DNA of 64,000 nucleotides from Algisphaera sp039180025 (GTDB lineage Bacteria; Planctomycetota; Phycisphaerae; Phycisphaerales; Phycisphaeraceae). Both the position numbers and the translations under genes were made by a program. The stretch lies in the NCBI GenBank assembly GCA_039180025.1, contig JBCDDZ010000012.1, forward strand, positions 9,818 through 73,817, in the 5' to 3' direction. Under the pieces are notes generated by a model. That model had not been told where the DNA came from, did no database searches, and was given only the letters and a program-made list of their open reading frames with translations. This document shows positions 26,881 to 35,000 of the stretch, one piece after another (positions within the stretch are counted from its first letter, which is position 1; every line of letters starts with the position of its first letter).

Positions 26881-27193
26881 CAGGTGCTTCGTCGAGGCCG
26901 ATATGGCCGAGGCGGGGTGAAAAGGGAAGCGGAGTGACCCCCCGGCAAATGGGCCTTTCACAAGGCTCGATTGCAGCCAGGGGATATTCTCCCGCGGACG
27001 CGCCGCCGTAATGGGCCAAGCGCTGGACTCGTTTGCCACTGTCGGGCCCGCAACGGGCTGAGGACGGGAAGGTAAGTTCAGCGATTCCCGGAAACCGGCC
27101 TCCCGCGATCAGTTGTCAAAGGTTACGACCTTCGGCCGGCTGCATCGCGAAGAGGATCGACTTCCGGGGGGCCCTAAGCCGGAAGACCTGCCT
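26881..27193 (+). ncRNA. Cobalamin (adenosylcobalamin-type) riboswitch aptamer
   Basis: The conserved blocks of the cobalamin riboswitch occur in order on the plus strand: CAGGTGC (26881-26887), AAAAGGGAAGCGGAGTG (26920-26936), the CCGCCGTAA block (26.99-27.01 kb, for consensus CCGCaaCTGTAA), GCCACTG (27035-27041), GGGAAGG (27066-27072) and the B12 box AAGCCGGAAGACCTGCC (27176-27192). CAGGT (26881-26885) pairs with ACCTG (27186-27190) to close the core. The element is longer than average because of an insertion in the peripheral arms. Downstream, GGCAGGTC (27233-27240) is perfectly complementary to GACCTGCC of the B12 box (27185-27192), giving a competing hairpin. The gene 189 bases beyond is a PEP-CTERM surface protein. 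Confidence 0.85.
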
Positions 27194-27240
27194 GAACAGT
27201 TTGCATCGGGTCCTCGCGGAACAGGACACCCGGGCAGGTC
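27185..27240 (+). promoter_or_regulatory. Likely expression platform of the cobalamin riboswitch
   Basis: GACCTGCC (27185-27192) and GGCAGGTC (27233-27240) form a perfect 8-bp inverted repeat. The first half also forms the closing helix of the aptamer, so the two pairings exclude each other. Between them GTCCT/AGGAC forms a smaller hairpin. There is no T tract, so it is not a plain intrinsic terminator; control may be by Rho or translation. The start codon's GGAGAG (27369-27374) is not obviously sequestered. Confidence 0.5.
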
Positions 27241-27381
27241 GACGCGGTCGCTCATTTCCCCGAGCGCCCTGATCTTTCTGCACGCTCTGCGAGGATCCCA
27301 CAAGCCGTTTTGGCCCGGAGTGAGGCTGCGCGTTGCAGCGTCTCGGGCCGGGGCTGATTGGGGAACTCGGAGAGAATCAAC

Positions 27382-28230
27382 ATGACGTGTTTGAAACCTT
27401 ACCGCTTGACGGTCGCCGCGGTCGCCGCGACGTGCCCGTTGTTGGGCCACGCCCAGACCATCGACGCGACCGACGCCCGCCTGGTGGGCTTCGCCAACTC
27501 GGTCGAAAGTTTCTTGGCCGCGCCCGGCACCAGCGGAGCGGTCGACGATCCGTCGGCCGCCCTGGGTGCCCCGGACGCGGGCTTCGACGGAATCCCGACC
27601 AACGGACTGTTCTCGCTGGGCGACCCGCTCCCCGATATCGACCCCGGTCAGATCACGCTCGGCTTCGAAAACGCGATCACCAACGGCATCGGCGACGACT
27701 TCGCGGTCTTCGAAAACGCCGGAGACTTCGGAGATTTTGGGCTTTTCGCCGAACTCGCCTTCGTCGAAGTGTCGACCGACGGCAATACTTTCGCCCGCTT
27801 TGCCAGCGAATTCACGGGAACAATACCCACTGTCGGCGGCCCCGCGTTACCCACCGACCTGCTTAATGTCGGTACCACATTTCTGACGCTGCCCGACTCC
27901 AGCGTGGTTTCCGGCCTCGCCGGGGCCGACGTCGCCTTGGTCGGCACCCTCTTCGATCTCGACACCCTGCTCAGCGACGCCTTGGTCGTCAGCGGCGCAG
28001 TCGATCTCGACGAAATCAATTTCGTCCGCTTGGTCGATATTCCAGGCGACGGCCGGTTCAGCGACACCGCCGGCAACCCCATTTTCGATGCGTTCGACCC
28101 CGGCAACGTCACCGGCGGGTTCGACCTCGACGCCGTGGGCGTGCTCAACCAAGTGCCCGAGCCCGGCAGCGCGTTGGCCTTGATCGTCTTGACCAGTCTG
28201 GCAACGGTACGCCGCCGCGCCGCCGGCTGA
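27382..28230 (+). CDS. PEP-CTERM sorting-domain surface protein under cobalamin riboswitch
   Basis: 282 residues from the ATG at 27382, preceded by GGAGAG. A signal peptide ends near LLGHAQ. The mature part has ALGAPDAGFDGIPTNGLFSL, ITLGFENAITNGIGDDFAVF and LAFVEVSTDGNTFARFASEF, a beta-sandwich type seen in surface proteins of B12-regulated loci in several phyla. The C-terminus VPEPGSALALIVLTSLATVR with RRAAG is a PEP-CTERM sorting signal, so it should be processed by an exosortase and displayed outside. A role in binding or scavenging a corrinoid at the surface is inferred from the riboswitch and not shown by the sequence. Confidence 0.82.
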   Translation: MTCLKPYRLTVAAVAATCPLLGHAQTIDATDARLVGFANSVESFLAAPGTSGAVDDPSAALGAPDAGFDGIPTNGLFSLGDPLPDIDPGQITLGFENAITNGIGDDFAVFENAGDFGDFGLFAELAFVEVSTDGNTFARFASEFTGTIPTVGGPALPTDLLNVGTTFLTLPDSSVVSGLAGADVALVGTLFDLDTLLSDALVVSGAVDLDEINFVRLVDIPGDGRFSDTAGNPIFDAFDPGNVTGGFDLDAVGVLNQVPEPGSALALIVLTSLATVRRRAAG

Positions 28231-28283
28231 CCCGTTCCAAAAAACATTCGGTGGCGGGTCAACGCCCGCCGCCGGGCTTCGCC

Positions 28284-29093
28284 ATGCGAGTCTCACGCCG
28301 CCTACCATTTCGTGCTTTCACGCTCATCGAGTTGCTCGTGGTCATCGCGATCGTTGCGCTGCTGATCGGCTTGCTGTTGCCGGTGCTCAGCCGTTCGCGG
28401 GAGGCCGGCCGGGCCGCGGTCTGCGGGTCCAACCTCCGGCAACTCGTGCTAGCCGGTACGACCTACGCCACCGACCACCGCGAGTTTTTCGTCCCCGCCG
28501 CGGAGGATGTTTTTGTCGGCTTCGGCGGGCGGCAACGCTGGCACGGCGTCCGCCAGTCGCCCGGCACCGCGAACCCCGACCCGTTCGACCCGGCCCTCGG
28601 GCCGCTGCGCGACTACCTCGGCGTCGCCGGGCGGGTCAAGCTTTGTCCGTCTTTCGACGACGCCGTCACCGATTCGGCGGCCGCCTTCGAGGTCGGTACT
28701 GGCGGCTACGGCTACAACCAGGCCTACGTCGGCGGACGCTACGACCTCTTCGGCGCCACGCCCCAAGCCGCCGCCACCACCGCCCGCACCGATCAACTCC
28801 GCACCCCCACCGACACCCTGCTGTTCGCCGACGCCGCGTTCTTGGGCCCCGGCACCTCGGTCATCGAATACTCTTTCGCCGAACCCCCTTTCCGCCAGTC
28901 CAGCCCCGGCCCGCCGTCGACCAGCCGGCCGGTCCCCTCGACCCATTTCCGACACGACCAAACCTCCGCCCAAGTCGCGTGGGGCGACGGCCACGTCGAT
29001 CGCCGAACCCTCAGCCTCAGCACCACCGCCGCCCTCGAAACCCGCCGCTTGGGCTGGTTTACCGACAACAACGACGCCTACGATCTGGACTGA
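28284..29093 (+). CDS. Prepilin-type (pseudopilin) protein of the B12-regulated operon
   Basis: 269 residues from the ATG at 28284; an in-frame GTG at 28251 is possible. The prepilin cleavage/methylation segment is RAFTLIELLVVIAIVALLIG with the +5 Glu. The globular part has VCGSNLRQLVLAGTTYATDH and near the end an H-x10-DG box (HDQTSAQVAWGDGHVD), as in planctomycete pseudopilin-like proteins. It should be cut by a prepilin peptidase and held by its helix in the inner membrane or in a pseudopilus. It begins 53 bases after the PEP-CTERM gene and is likely in the same transcript. How it serves the surface protein is unknown. Confidence 0.8.
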   Translation: MRVSRRLPFRAFTLIELLVVIAIVALLIGLLLPVLSRSREAGRAAVCGSNLRQLVLAGTTYATDHREFFVPAAEDVFVGFGGRQRWHGVRQSPGTANPDPFDPALGPLRDYLGVAGRVKLCPSFDDAVTDSAAAFEVGTGGYGYNQAYVGGRYDLFGATPQAAATTARTDQLRTPTDTLLFADAAFLGPGTSVIEYSFAEPPFRQSSPGPPSTSRPVPSTHFRHDQTSAQVAWGDGHVDRRTLSLSTTAALETRRLGWFTDNNDAYDLD

Positions 29094-29123
29094 CCCCCCG
29101 CCCCGTCAACACCCATCAACCGC

Positions 29124-29378
29124 ATGAAAATCGACCGCTGCATCTGCACCCGACGCACGTTCTGCGACCTGATCGACACCGCTCGATCCGAGAGCCTGTC
29201 GCTGCCGCAACTGGTCGAAACCACCAGCGCCTCGGCCTGCTGCACCATGTGCGGCCCCTACCTCCGCCGGGCCTACCGCACGGGGCAGACCGTCTTCGGC
29301 CATCTCCTCAGCCAAGACGACGAACCCCACGCCACCGACAGGGACCAAACCGCGGCCGTGCCGTTGACCCTGAGTTGA
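29124..29378 (+). CDS. Small BFD-like [2Fe-2S] protein
   Basis: 84 residues. MKIDRCICTRRTFCDLIDTA and SASACCTMCGPYLRRAYRTG give a C-x-C near the N-terminus and a C-x2-C followed by GPYL, the layout of BFD (bacterioferritin-associated ferredoxin) domains that bind one [2Fe-2S] cluster; extra Cys residues are present. It is cytoplasmic. It follows the prepilin gene by 30 bases, so it is likely part of the cobalamin-regulated transcript. In corrinoid metabolism a one-electron donor could reduce cobalt, but that link is inference. Confidence 0.65.
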   Translation: MKIDRCICTRRTFCDLIDTARSESLSLPQLVETTSASACCTMCGPYLRRAYRTGQTVFGHLLSQDDEPHATDRDQTAAVPLTLS

Positions 29379-29392
29379 GGAGCATCCGGTCC

Positions 29393-29623
29393 GTGGAATT
29401 GCCGCTGCCGATTGCTGCGCACCGATGCCCGTTGTGCGGAGCGGCGAACCGCTGCATGATCGCTGCGGGGAGCGATCCTAAAGGATGCTGGTGCATGAGC
29501 GTGACGGTTCCGCCCGAGTTGCTGGAAAGATTACCGCCCGGGACGCCGGGGAAGTCTTGCATCTGTGAAGCGTGCGTCGGGGCTTGGACTAACCGAGGGG
29601 TGATACGGCGTTACGCCGACTGA
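29393..29623 (+). CDS. Cysteine-rich CWC family protein
   Basis: 76 residues from a GTG at 29393 with GAGGAG ten bases upstream; a TTG two codons later is possible. The pattern CPLCGAANRCMIAAG, CWCMSVTVPPELLERLPPG, CICEACVGAW matches the cysteine-rich CWC family, whose paired Cys residues probably bind a metal. Function is unknown in any organism as far as I know. It sits 14 bases after the BFD-like gene and 24 bases before trxB, so it may link the B12-regulated set with the thioredoxin reductase gene. Confidence 0.75.
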   Translation: MELPLPIAAHRCPLCGAANRCMIAAGSDPKGCWCMSVTVPPELLERLPPGTPGKSCICEACVGAWTNRGVIRRYAD

Positions 29624-29647
29624 GCCGCCGGCTCAGGTTGCTAGGAT

Positions 29648-30745
29648 ATGACCATGCCTGACACTCCCCCATCTGAACTGCCTCATGAACAAGTCGTCAT
29701 CATCGGTTCCGGCCCCGCGGGCTGGACGGCCGCGATCTACGCCGCCCGCGCCGGGCTCGAGCCGCTGGTCTTCGCCGGCCGGGCCGCCGGCAAAGACCTC
29801 ATGCCCGGCGGCCAGCTCATGCTCACCACCGACGTCGAAAACTACCCCGGGTTTCCCAAAGGCGTCACGGGTCCCGAGATGATGCACATGTTCTACCACC
29901 AGGCCATGCGTTTCGACACGCGCGTGGTCACCGACAGCGGCGTCAAGAACATGGACGAGATGTCCAACGAAACGCTCTACCAGCAGTTCCAGAACGTCGC
30001 GTCGGTGGACCTGTCCGAGCGTCCGTTCCGCGTCGTCGGCGACGGCGAAAACCCGCACGAAGTCCTCGCCGACGCCGTGATCATCGCCACCGGCGCGAAG
30101 GCCAACTGGCTGGGCCTCGAAAACGAGATGCGGCTCGCCCAGTCTGGCGGCGGCGTGAGCGCGTGCGCCGTGTGCGACGGGGCCTTGCCGATGTTCCGCG
30201 ATGCCGTGTTGGGCGTTGTGGGCGCCGGGGACACCGCGGTGGAAGAGGCGACCTATCTCAGCAAGTTCGCGTCCAAGGTGGTCATGTTCGTCCGCCGCGA
30301 CGAGATGCGGGCCAGCAAGATTATGCAGGAGCGGGCCCACAAAAACGACAAGATCGAGATCATGTGGAACACCGAGATCACCGACGTGCTCGGCGACGAA
30401 AAGATCACCGGCGTGAAACTCATCAATAACCAGACCCAAGAAGAGTCCGAGATGGAACTGGGGGGCCTGTTCATGGCGATCGGGCACACGCCGATCACCG
30501 GCTTCCTCGACGGCCAACTCCCGGCCGACGACGCGGGGTATCTGCTGCTCGACGACCCGTACCGCAGCACCACGGAGATCCCGGGGGTGTTCCTGGCCGG
30601 CGACGTGGCGGACCACGTGTACCGGCAAGCGGTCACGGCGGCGGGGATGGGGTGCAAAGCCGCCATCGACGCCGAGCGTTGGCTGGCGGAGCAGGAGGGA
30701 TCGGAGGCCGAGGCGATGTCGTCCGAGGGCCACTGGGCCAAGTGA
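29648..30745 (+). CDS. trxB: Thioredoxin reductase
   Basis: 365 residues, slightly long for the low-molecular-weight class. It transfers electrons from NADPH via FAD to thioredoxin. FAD site VVIIGSGPAGWTAAIYAARA near residue 16; redox pair C173/C176 in SACAVCDGALP; NADPH site VLGVVGAGDTAVEEATYLSK; C-terminal FAD motif IPGVFLAGDVADHVYRQAVT. Ala-Val lies between the redox cysteines where most have Ala-Thr. It may be transcribed with the upstream CWC gene (24-base gap), or from its own promoter. It converges with the lipoprotein operon on the minus strand. Confidence 0.92.
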   Translation: MTMPDTPPSELPHEQVVIIGSGPAGWTAAIYAARAGLEPLVFAGRAAGKDLMPGGQLMLTTDVENYPGFPKGVTGPEMMHMFYHQAMRFDTRVVTDSGVKNMDEMSNETLYQQFQNVASVDLSERPFRVVGDGENPHEVLADAVIIATGAKANWLGLENEMRLAQSGGGVSACAVCDGALPMFRDAVLGVVGAGDTAVEEATYLSKFASKVVMFVRRDEMRASKIMQERAHKNDKIEIMWNTEITDVLGDEKITGVKLINNQTQEESEMELGGLFMAIGHTPITGFLDGQLPADDAGYLLLDDPYRSTTEIPGVFLAGDVADHVYRQAVTAAGMGCKAAIDAERWLAEQEGSEAEAMSSEGHWAK

Positions 30746-30758
30746 CGCCATGGAGCGG

Positions 30759-30776
30759 CGGGTTTACGCAAACCCC
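30759..30776. terminator. Possible bidirectional hairpin between convergent genes
   Basis: GGGTTT (30760-30765) and AAACCC (30770-30775) form a 6-bp stem with a 4-base loop in the 35-base gap between trxB (+) and the alkaline-phosphatase-fold lipoprotein (-). There is no T tract on either side, so termination is only suggested. Confidence 0.3.
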
Positions 30777-30780
30777 GGAC

Positions 30781-32280
30781 TCAGCGGCGGGGCGGTGAAA
30801 CCAGGCGGGGGACGTATTCGGGATCGAAAGCGGCAAGGACGTCTCGGCTGCGCAGCGGTCCGGGGATGGGCTGACGCATGGTCATGGCGAAAGCGGCGGA
30901 GTTGATCTGGTTGAGGCCGCCGTGGGTCGAATGGGGGGTGACAAACCACTGGAACCATTCGATCCCGGCGCAGTAGCCGTCCTGGAGGGTGGCCATGAGC
31001 TGGGGCACGTTTCGGGTGCCGCGGTGAAACGCGTCCCAGAGGCGGGGCGGGGCATCGGGGAAGGGGTGGTCCGCGGTGCGTGCGAGCCATTGGTCGCGGG
31101 TCAGCGGGACGCCGGAGAGTTCCGAGCCGAGCCCGAGGACGTCGGCCGAGTCGGGCGAGTAGGTAAAGCGCTGCCGTTCGTCGAGCGTGACGGTGGCACG
31201 TCCGAGGTGGCTGCGGACGATCACGGCGTGGCCCTCTACGTAGCTGAAGGTTTCGAGATGCGGCTGGCGGGCGAGTAGGGCGTCGGCGACCTCGGCGGGC
31301 CGATCGGTGTGCACGCCGAACCAGGTGAGCAGCCCGTCCATTTCGAGGTGGACATCACCGGGTTTGCGCGGGCGGTCGGTGGGGCGGTACCCGGCGTCGC
31401 GGAGGTTCTGTTCGATATCAAGCCAAGTGCTATAGGCCAGGTTGTGGCCGTGGTCGGAGGCGATCGAAATCTTGACCGCTCCGCGGCGTTCGTAGAGAAC
31501 CTGGAGTACGAAGCGCTCGAGTTCGTCGAGGGCCTCTTCGAGTCCCGCGTGTTGATATTTGAAGAGCATGGAGGCGGAGGAAGCGATGTAGATCACGGTG
31601 GTGCGGTCGGGGGACTCGTCGAACGCGAGCCGGGCCCGTTCGAACTCGGCGTGGAGCCAGGGCCGAGGCATCAGGAAGGCGGTGCCGTTGTCGCGGTAAT
31701 CGATGTTGTAGTGCAGACGCTGCTGCCAGGGGTTGCGGTAGCCAGCGAAGCGTTTGCGGATGAGGTTGTTCACGCGTCTGTGCTGGGGCCGCGGGTCGTA
31801 GTGCCGATTGATGGGGCCGGGCATCGGCGGGGCGCGGAGGATGTCGGTAAAACAGACCGCGGACATGCTGGGGTAGGGCGCGATCACTTTGGCCGGAGGG
31901 TAGAAAGCGTGCAGAACGGAGTGGGGCTTGCCGCGGAGCCGCTCGACGATCGCGAAAAAAGGGATCGAATCGATCAGCACGATCAGGTGCGGCACCTGGT
32001 CGTTGGGGTAGTCCGAGAGGCGGTACCGGCGGTCGGGCTGGCCGTCCTGATTATCGTCGTAGGCCAACTCGTCGAGGCGGTCGGCCGAACGGTCAAGCGA
32101 AAATTGGAAGTCCGCCCGCCCGTCGCGGTCGGTGTCGTAGCGGACGGCCGAGTCGGAGAACGTCGGCGGCGCGAGGGTACGGAAATGCAGGCGGTCCGAA
32201 GGGCCGCAGGCGGTCAGGGCCGCGGCGAAGAGGCTCGCCATCAGGGCCGTCAGCACGGTGAGGTGAGGACATCGGTTCAT
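30781..32280 (-). CDS. Alkaline-phosphatase-superfamily lipoprotein
   Basis: 499 residues from the ATG at 32280. Signal peptide with lipobox ALTAC. Then DTDRDGRADFQFSLDRSADR (Asp-rich, calcium-like repeats). The alkaline phosphatase/phosphopentomutase/sulfatase fold is indicated by VPHLIVLIDSIPFFAIVERL (metal Asp with a Ser nucleophile position) and KISIASDHGHNLAYSTW (metal-binding DHGH). Its likely substrates are phosphate, phosphonate or sulfate esters in the periplasm or outer membrane. The gene overlaps the MMPL exporter stop by 4 bases, so it is the last gene of a coupled four-gene operon. Confidence 0.72.
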   Translation of the reverse strand: MNRCPHLTVLTALMASLFAAALTACGPSDRLHFRTLAPPTFSDSAVRYDTDRDGRADFQFSLDRSADRLDELAYDDNQDGQPDRRYRLSDYPNDQVPHLIVLIDSIPFFAIVERLRGKPHSVLHAFYPPAKVIAPYPSMSAVCFTDILRAPPMPGPINRHYDPRPQHRRVNNLIRKRFAGYRNPWQQRLHYNIDYRDNGTAFLMPRPWLHAEFERARLAFDESPDRTTVIYIASSASMLFKYQHAGLEEALDELERFVLQVLYERRGAVKISIASDHGHNLAYSTWLDIEQNLRDAGYRPTDRPRKPGDVHLEMDGLLTWFGVHTDRPAEVADALLARQPHLETFSYVEGHAVIVRSHLGRATVTLDERQRFTYSPDSADVLGLGSELSGVPLTRDQWLARTADHPFPDAPPRLWDAFHRGTRNVPQLMATLQDGYCAGIEWFQWFVTPHSTHGGLNQINSAAFAMTMRQPIPGPLRSRDVLAAFDPEYVPRLVSPPRR

Positions 32281-35000
32281 GCGGTTTGAAGGGGCGGGGT
32301 GGAGGGAGCGGCGGAGCGGCCGACGAGCAGGGGGATCAGTAGCAGGAGCGACGCGAACCAGGCGGCGGCGACGCCGACGACGGTGAACGCGCCCAGCGAA
32401 CGGATGGCTGGGACACTCGTGAAAGCCAGCGAGCCGAAGGCCAGGCCGGTGGTCAGGCTGGTCATGGTGATCGCGTGGGCGCTGGCGGCGATCTGGGCGA
32501 CGAGGGTTTCGCGGTCGGCCCGGCCGGCACGCCACCGGCGGGCGATGGCGACCAGGAAGATCCCGTCGTCGACCCCGATGCCGACGATCAGCGGCATGGC
32601 GATCAGGTTGATGGCGTTGAACGTCCAGCCCGCGGCGGCCGCCACGGCGGCGAGGATCAGCAGGCCGGCGGCCGCGGGGAGCAGCGCGAGCGCAACCGCG
32701 GCGGGCCGGCGGAAGAACACCGCCAACCAGACCAGGACCAGGCCGGCGGCGAGGGCCAGGAGAGTGGTGAGGTTGCCCGCGATCGCCCGCTGCGTGTCGT
32801 ACCCCACGACGGAGATGCCGGTGAGGGTGGCGGAGGGGATTGGCGCGAGGGCTTCCCGGACCGCGTCGATGGTGTCGTTGCGGTCTTGAACCGTCGCCCA
32901 AGGCTCGGCGAGCGTCACGAGGACGAGGCCCTGCGTGGGCGCGGGGGTGTCACGCGGCAGGACGAGCCCCGCGAACCGCGAGTACGGCTCGAGGTCCGCG
33001 AAGGTCGGCGGCGGGGTGGTCAGAAGCGAAACGAGGAACGTTTGGTAGTCGGCGAACGCGGCGGGGTCGAAGCCGTGGCCCGCGGCCGCGCGGCGGAGGT
33101 CTTGCGCGACGGTGTCGGGGTCGGGCCGCGGACCCGGGTCGGAACCGGACGCCGGGGGCAGGAGCGTGGCCGGCCCGAGGATCCCGGCGATGCCGAACGG
33201 CAGGTCGGTCTGGGCGAGCCGGTCCTGCGTCGCGCGGGCCCGATCGAGCATGGCCGCGGGAGAATCGGCTTCGACCAGAATCATCAGCGCGTTGGGCGCC
33301 GCACCGAAGATCTGGGCGAGGGTGGACTGGGCTTCGAGCGGGGGGTGCGGCCGCGGGTGCAGGGCGTGCAGGTCGCTGTCGAAGCGGACCGGGAAACGCC
33401 ACGCCGACCCGTCGGATACGGTATGGGTCGAGAGGACGGCCGTGGCGAGCACCAGCGGCAGCGTGCCCAGCAGTAAGACCCGGCGGGGGCGCTGGGCGAT
33501 GTGCCGGACCACGCCGGAGAAATCGATCCGCGTTTCGGAGAAACCCCGGTGCTTCGCCAGCCGGGTTCGGCCCAGCGCGGCGAGCAACGCGGGCATTACG
33601 GTCACCGTGGTGAACCAGGTGAGCCCGAGCCCGAGCATGCCCAGGACGGCAAATTCACGGAGCGAGCGGACGCTGGAACTGAGCACCGCACCGAAACCGA
33701 TGAGCGAAGTCAGGCAAGCCGCCCCGATGGCCGGGGCGAGGGCGGCGTTGGTGATGCGGGCGAGGACGGGGTGGGCAAGGTCGGGGGTTTGACGCCGCTG
33801 GGCTTCATAATGCGAGAGGTAGTGGACGCAGTAGTCGATCCCCAGCCCGGCGAGGACGGCCCCGGCGACGGCGGTGACCGGGGTCAGCCGGCCGGCGAAT
33901 CCGACGTACAAGCCGAACGCCCCGACAATGGCCACGTACACCGGCAGGGTCAGGACCCAGAAGGCCAACGGGTGGCGGTAGGCCAGGAGAAAGACGACGA
34001 TCAGCAGCGAGATGGAGCCGAGGCAACTCCGGATCATGTCGGCCTTGGTCTGGGCGGCGCTGTGCTCGGCGATGGCGTAGGCACCGGTGTAGTCGATGCG
34101 GAGGCCGTCGGGGTTGGCCGCGTCGACCGCGGCGCGGACGCGGGGCATGAAGTCGGCGGTAAAGGGCAGGTCGTTGGCAGGCTGGGTGCCGGCGATGCGG
34201 ATCAAGATCGCCCGGCCGTTCCGGCTGATGAGCGCGTCGACGCCGTCGAGGTATTGGCCCTGCGCGTTCCCGGCGACAAGGGCGGCGGGGCCGGTGGGCG
34301 GCGGGGCTTGGGGGTCGGCCTCGGAGCGCGGCGTCGCCGGGGGGTTTAGGAAGTCGCGGAGCCGCAGCGGGTCTTGGATGAGTTCTTTGGCGAGTCGGCC
34401 GGCGGCGGGGCCGGGGGCGGCGAGCATGGCCGCGTTTTGCTCGAACTGTCGGTCCATGGCTGCGGGGGTGAGCCGGGCCAGCAGATCGCGTCGGCCGTCG
34501 GGGTCGAGATAATAGAGGCCGCGGGGGATGACGAGTTGTTCGACGAAGGCGCGGGCTTCGGACGACGGGCGGTAGCGGAGGTCGGCGACCCCGGGGTCGT
34601 CGGCGAGGTTGGCTTCGAGACGTTCAGCAAAGGCCAGGAGCCGTTCGGGGTCGCCGGGTGGTGAGCCGCCGCGGCGGGCCGCGGCGCGGTCTGGCGATAG
34701 ATCTTCGGTGGTGTCCTCTGGCCGTGTACCTGCGGGGTTCGGCAGCCGGGCCAGGATGACCAGGTCGTCCACCAAAGCGAAGCGGTCGAGGACTTGAACC
34801 AGCGCGAGCGCGGCGGGCTGGTTGTCGGCGAGCATGTCCTGCACGCCGGTGGCGGGCTGCAACCGCAGCGCGGTGCTGAGGCCGGCGGCGGTGAGCACGG
34901 CGACGAGGGCGAGCGTCCACCACGGCCGGGCGGTGACGATACCGCCCCAGACAGCGAACAGGCCACGCGCGGGCGGAGTCGATGGGGCGGGACGCGTCAA
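32277..35000 (-). CDS. MMPL/RND-family lipid exporter (HpnN-like)
   Basis: 907 residues with the MMPL layout: a first helix (WWTLALVAVLTAAGLSTAL), a large outer loop, five or six helices (for example VYVAIVGAFGLYVGFAGRLT, then AGLGIDYCVHYLSHY, with its conserved Asp-Tyr pair), a second outer loop and a second helix bundle containing LIVGIGVDDGIFLVAIARRW. The Asp residues in 'GIDY' and 'GVDDG' are the proton-relay positions. MMPL proteins move lipids, often with an acyl ligase, as here. HpnN, the hopanoid exporter, is similar in length. The gene overlaps both neighbours by 4 bases. Confidence 0.85.
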   Translation of the reverse strand: MTRPAPSTPPARGLFAVWGGIVTARPWWTLALVAVLTAAGLSTALRLQPATGVQDMLADNQPAALALVQVLDRFALVDDLVILARLPNPAGTRPEDTTEDLSPDRAAARRGGSPPGDPERLLAFAERLEANLADDPGVADLRYRPSSEARAFVEQLVIPRGLYYLDPDGRRDLLARLTPAAMDRQFEQNAAMLAAPGPAAGRLAKELIQDPLRLRDFLNPPATPRSEADPQAPPPTGPAALVAGNAQGQYLDGVDALISRNGRAILIRIAGTQPANDLPFTADFMPRVRAAVDAANPDGLRIDYTGAYAIAEHSAAQTKADMIRSCLGSISLLIVVFLLAYRHPLAFWVLTLPVYVAIVGAFGLYVGFAGRLTPVTAVAGAVLAGLGIDYCVHYLSHYEAQRRQTPDLAHPVLARITNAALAPAIGAACLTSLIGFGAVLSSSVRSLREFAVLGMLGLGLTWFTTVTVMPALLAALGRTRLAKHRGFSETRIDFSGVVRHIAQRPRRVLLLGTLPLVLATAVLSTHTVSDGSAWRFPVRFDSDLHALHPRPHPPLEAQSTLAQIFGAAPNALMILVEADSPAAMLDRARATQDRLAQTDLPFGIAGILGPATLLPPASGSDPGPRPDPDTVAQDLRRAAAGHGFDPAAFADYQTFLVSLLTTPPPTFADLEPYSRFAGLVLPRDTPAPTQGLVLVTLAEPWATVQDRNDTIDAVREALAPIPSATLTGISVVGYDTQRAIAGNLTTLLALAAGLVLVWLAVFFRRPAAVALALLPAAAGLLILAAVAAAAGWTFNAINLIAMPLIVGIGVDDGIFLVAIARRWRAGRADRETLVAQIAASAHAITMTSLTTGLAFGSLAFTSVPAIRSLGAFTVVGVAAAWFASLLLLIPLLVGRSAAPSTPPLQTA

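Noticed and set aside
28643..29392. Arg/His/Pro-rich frame that leads into the CWC protein
   Set aside because: The upstream part is the shadow of the prepilin and BFD genes. The CWC protein starts at the GTG at 29393 behind a good ribosome site.
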